From Curvibacter microcysteis (GTDB lineage Bacteria > Pseudomonadota > Gammaproteobacteria > Burkholderiales > Burkholderiaceae_C), in NCBI RefSeq assembly GCF_028649435.1, contig NZ_JAQSIN010000005.1: a stretch of 64,000 nt of DNA, one strand, 5' to 3'. How positions within the stretch are numbered: position 1 is the stretch's first letter; each line of letters begins with the position of its first letter. Position numbers and translations under genes: made by a program. The notes beneath the pieces are model-generated. The model was given only the letters and a program-made list of their open reading frames with translations, searched no databases and was not told the origin of the DNA. Shown in pieces: positions 61,474-64,000 of the stretch.

Positions 61474-61923
61474 GTGCGGGCGCAGCGTGGTTTCACGCTG
61501 ATTGAATTGCTGGTGGTGTTCTCCATCGCCGCCTTGCTGGTGGGCGTGGTGCCCTTCGCCTTTTCACGCATGCAAGAGTCCGCCCAGTACCGGGACGTGT
61601 TGCGCAACATGATGTCCGATCTGCGCCTGGCCCGCCAACAGGCCCGGGTTCAGGGCCGCGAGGTGCGGTTTCGCCTGGACCTGACAGGGCGACGCTTTGG
61701 CATCGACGGGCAGAGCACACGTGACATTCCCGAGCCCTTGCAAGTTCGTGCCACCGTGGCCGGCATTGAAATGTCGGCCAACCAAGTGGCGGCCATCCGT
61801 TTCATGCCCGAGGGCGGTGCCACCGGCGGCAGCGTGGATGTGTTCCGCCCGTCCGGGCAGGGCACACGGGTGCGCGTGGACTGGCTGTCGGGCCAGATCA
61901 GCACCGAATCGATCCGGCCATGA
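61474..61923 (+). CDS. gspH: Minor pseudopilin GspH
   Basis: 149 residues with a GTG start. A very short leader (MRAQRG) is cleaved before FTLIELLVVFSIAALL (+1 Phe, +5 Glu), followed by a variable domain typical of GspH/FimT. It follows gspG by 15 nt and overlaps gspI by ATGA at 61920-61923. Confidence 0.9.
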   Translation: MRAQRGFTLIELLVVFSIAALLVGVVPFAFSRMQESAQYRDVLRNMMSDLRLARQQARVQGREVRFRLDLTGRRFGIDGQSTRDIPEPLQVRATVAGIEMSANQVAAIRFMPEGGATGGSVDVFRPSGQGTRVRVDWLSGQISTESIRP

Positions 61924-62327
61924 GCGGCCCCTTGTCCCACCACAGCCGGGGTTTTTCCTTGCTGGAGTTGCTGGTGGCTATTGCCATCATGGGCATGGCC
62001 ATGGGCTTGCTGTACCGCGCCAGTGGCGGCTCGGCGCGCAGCGTGGGCCAGGCCGAGGCCTACCAGCGCGCCGCTGTGGTGCTGGAGTCTTTGCTGTCGG
62101 CGCGTGACGCCGTGCCGGACACCGGGGTCAACGAAAGCGGGCGTTCGGCAGGTTATGAATGGGCGGTGCGCTCCGAGCCTTGGGCGCAGGGTGGGGGGCT
62201 GGACCCGCGCGCCGTGCCTTTGCACCGGGTGTTCATGACCGTGCGCTGGCTGGACGGCGAGCGCTGGCTGAGCCTGGATGCGGTGACTTTGCTGCCCCAG
62301 CGCAAACCGGTCGTTCCAGGGGGCTAG
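61920..62327 (+). CDS. gspI: Minor pseudopilin GspI
   Basis: 135 residues. The leader ends HHSRG, cleaved before FSLLELLVAIAIMGMAMG, followed by a small GspI domain with AYQRAAVVLESLLSARDAV. It starts in a 4 nt overlap with gspH and is followed 3 nt later by gspJ. Part of the GspI-J-K tip complex. Confidence 0.9.
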   Translation: MSGPLSHHSRGFSLLELLVAIAIMGMAMGLLYRASGGSARSVGQAEAYQRAAVVLESLLSARDAVPDTGVNESGRSAGYEWAVRSEPWAQGGGLDPRAVPLHRVFMTVRWLDGERWLSLDAVTLLPQRKPVVPGG

Positions 62328-62330
62328 TGG

Positions 62331-63035
62331 ATGTCGATGCGCCCCTTGCTTGCTCGTGTTCCCACCCGGGGCTTCACTTTGCTGGAGTTGCTGGTGGTGA
62401 TGTCTTTGATGTCCCTGGTCATGCTGGCCATGACCTCGGCGCTGCGTACCATGGCCCAGACCGAGGAGCGCGTGGACGCGCGCGTTGCGCGGGCCGACGA
62501 TTTGCGCTCCAGTCTCGACTTTTTGCGTGGTGCGCTGGGCCGTGTGGCCATGCGCAAGGTGCCCCTGCAGTCGGCGGCGCAAGGCAACCCCTATCTATTC
62601 CAGGGCGGCGCGGATGCCATGGTCTGGGTGGGCATCATGCCGGCCCGATTTGGCGCGGGCGGCCGCTATGTGTTTCGCCTGGGCCCGGAGGCTCTGCCGC
62701 AAGGCCAGACCCTGACCCTGCGTTTCGCGCCCTGGAATCCAATGAGCGGGTTTCCGGACTGGGCTTTGACCGAGATGCGCCCCTTGGTGCTGGGTTTGAC
62801 CGGCTTCTCTATTCAATATGAGGACGTGCGCCGCGCCCCTGGGCAGTGGCAGCCCGAGTGGATGCCGCGCGCGGATGCGCCGCCGGACCGCGTCAATCAG
62901 TTTCCCGCCCGGGTGCGCCTGCTGGTGCAGACCAGCCAGGGGACCTGGCCCGACGTGATCATCCCGCTGCGGGTGATGAGCTCGTCCAGCAGCAGCCTGG
63001 GTGGCTTCACCGTGGGTGGGGGGAGCCAGGATTGA
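62331..63035 (+). CDS. gspJ: Minor pseudopilin GspJ
   Basis: 234 residues. The leader ends VPTRG, before FTLLELLVVMSLMSLVM; the GspJ body includes SSLDFLRGALGRV and a C-terminal Ser/Gly tail. The stop TGA at 63033-63035 overlaps the proposed TTG start of gspK. Tip-complex subunit with GspI and GspK. Confidence 0.9.
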   Translation: MSMRPLLARVPTRGFTLLELLVVMSLMSLVMLAMTSALRTMAQTEERVDARVARADDLRSSLDFLRGALGRVAMRKVPLQSAAQGNPYLFQGGADAMVWVGIMPARFGAGGRYVFRLGPEALPQGQTLTLRFAPWNPMSGFPDWALTEMRPLVLGLTGFSIQYEDVRRAPGQWQPEWMPRADAPPDRVNQFPARVRLLVQTSQGTWPDVIIPLRVMSSSSSSLGGFTVGGGSQD

Positions 63036-63886
63036 ACGCGGCGTTGCACGTCTCTCCACCGGCGCGATCGCGCGGCATGGCTTTGATTGCCGTGCTATGG
63101 ATCGTGGCGGCGCTCAGCCTGGTGGTCACCGGCCTGGTCAAGACCGCCCGCGATGAGATCCGGCAGGTGTCGGCCAACCGACGAGCCCTCACCAGCGAGG
63201 CTCTGGGCCTGGCCGCGATCAACCAAGTGCTGCAACACATGCAGGTGCAGCCTACGGCGGTGACCGGCTTGACCTACGTGCCGACGCAGTTTGAAGGCGT
63301 GGCCATCCAGGTGCAGGTGCTGCCTTTGACCGGCCTGATCAACCTCAACAGTGCGCCGGCGGGCTTGTTGGTTCGCCTCTTCACCGTGGCGGGTGGCCTG
63401 GCGGCCGGACAAGCCGAGGCGCTGTCCAACCTGGTGCTGGCACAGCGCCAGGCGCGTGACGGCTCGGGTGCGCCAGTGGGGTTTGACGCCCCGGAAGACC
63501 TGCTCCAGCTGCCCGGGGTCGATTACGAGCTCTATGCTAGACTCGCTCCCCTTGTGGTGGCGGACCGCCGCACAGCGGGTGGGGTCAACCCCCTGGCGGC
63601 ACCGGTGGGGGTGCTCAAGGTGCTGGCCGGGGGCGACGAGGCCATCGCGCTTCAAATCGACACGGCCCGCCGGACCTCCGGTGCTGGCGTGGACACCAGT
63701 CGCCTCGACGGTGCTTGGCTGGATCCAACCATTGGCAACCGTTTCTGGCTCATTGCGCGTGTGCCGCAAGCCGATGGCGGCTGGCTGCTGAGTCTGCGCG
63801 GGGTCGATGTGGCTGCCGGTGCCCGTGACGGCCTGCCTTGGCAGACTTTCGTGGCGCGTCGTTGGTTTGAGCCTGCGCCCCGTTAA
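63032..63886 (+). CDS. gspK: Minor pseudopilin GspK
   Basis: 284 residues from a TTG start inside the gspJ stop (TTGA overlap), with a GGGAG ribosome site just upstream. This start is needed to supply the leader ending ARSRG before MALIAVLWIVAALSLV; the in-frame ATG at 63077 lies at the mature N-terminus itself. The body contains GLINLNSAPAGLLVRLF and the APEDLLQLPGVDYELY helix-hairpin segment of GspK (T2SSK). It is slightly short for the family. GspK lacks the +5 glutamate, as expected. Confidence 0.9.
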   Translation: MNAALHVSPPARSRGMALIAVLWIVAALSLVVTGLVKTARDEIRQVSANRRALTSEALGLAAINQVLQHMQVQPTAVTGLTYVPTQFEGVAIQVQVLPLTGLINLNSAPAGLLVRLFTVAGGLAAGQAEALSNLVLAQRQARDGSGAPVGFDAPEDLLQLPGVDYELYARLAPLVVADRRTAGGVNPLAAPVGVLKVLAGGDEAIALQIDTARRTSGAGVDTSRLDGAWLDPTIGNRFWLIARVPQADGGWLLSLRGVDVAAGARDGLPWQTFVARRWFEPAPR

Positions 63887-63922
63887 CACCCCAATCCCAC
63901 TGTCAACCCCCTTTTATTCCTG

Positions 63923-64000
63923 ATGGCACTGAACTCTCAAGATTTGCGACTGTTCGGCCTGGACCTGCGCAAGGCCGGGTCCGAGCTCAGCCGCTTGTGG
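63923..64000 (+). CDS. Start of the next type II secretion gene, probably gspL (partial)
   Basis: The ATG at 63923 opens a frame to the window end (26 codons, MALNSQDLRLFGLDLRKAG...). It lies 36 nt after gspK on the same strand. Gene order predicts GspL (PilM/PilN-like assembly platform protein), but too little sequence is present to identify it. Confidence 0.5.
   Translation, partial: MALNSQDLRLFGLDLRKAGSELSRLW

Overview
The window is a high-GC, gene-dense piece of a betaproteobacterial chromosome. Gene content and order (glyQ-glyS-gmhB-plsC-YgjP; corC-lnt; SDR-folB-ttcA; phhA-hppD with a divergent Lrp/AsnC regulator; a gspEFGHIJK block) fit family Comamonadaceae (Burkholderiales). This placement comes from remembered gene order and protein similarity; no search was run. 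I see no rRNA, tRNA, CRISPR array, transposase or phage gene. About 57 protein genes are supported; two run off the window ends.

Layout. 1-2884: part of a 2-aminoethylphosphonate-type ABC importer and its divergent LysR regulator. 2938-5420: a periplasmic alpha-carbonic anhydrase, then ruvB. 5481-10175: six minus-strand genes (SDR/pteridine-reductase-like, folB, ttcA, DUF4136 lipoprotein, histidine phosphatase, D-threonine-aldolase-like PLP enzyme). 10275-11597: MidA-type methyltransferase and a small DUF2905 protein. 11924-22065: an MdtABC-type RND efflux operon with its outer-membrane factor, split between mdtB and mdtC by a roughly 720 bp palindromic element. 22166-29553: glycine-zipper protein, cca, GST, a membrane diguanylate cyclase, 5-FTHF cyclo-ligase and a lytic transglycosylase. 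29607-33359: fadD with an MBL hydrolase, and an alpha/beta hydrolase. 33363-36047: phenylalanine to homogentisate (phhA, hppD) with an Lrp-type regulator. 36165-39501: GNAT, CorC, Lnt. 39508-43783: a secreted trypsin-like lipoprotein protease, LysR, periplasmic asparaginase. 44000-51750: glyQS, gmhB, plsC, YgjP metalloprotease, lrgAB and a lipoprotein-like methyltransferase. 51790-56091: SDR, nitronate monooxygenase and a sulfur cluster (two YeeE/YedE-like proteins, a CsoR-family repressor with a visible operator, and a persulfide dioxygenase-rhodanese fusion). 56119-64000: GT2, MtfA-like peptidase and the first half of a type II secretion operon.

Most of the window is ordinary core genome. 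The non-ordinary signals are: (i) the large inverted-repeat element inside the RND operon, spanned end to end by an open frame joined by ATGA overlaps to both flanking genes; (ii) the persulfide-response cluster, whose repressor has non-canonical cysteine spacing and a clear palindromic operator; (iii) palindromic operator candidates in the hppD/lrp, GNAT and phosphonate-transport promoters; (iv) several starts that look leaderless; (v) a secreted protease with C-terminal DUF5648-like repeats, and a SAM-methyltransferase fold that carries a lipobox. I see no clearly new multi-gene defence or biosynthetic system.
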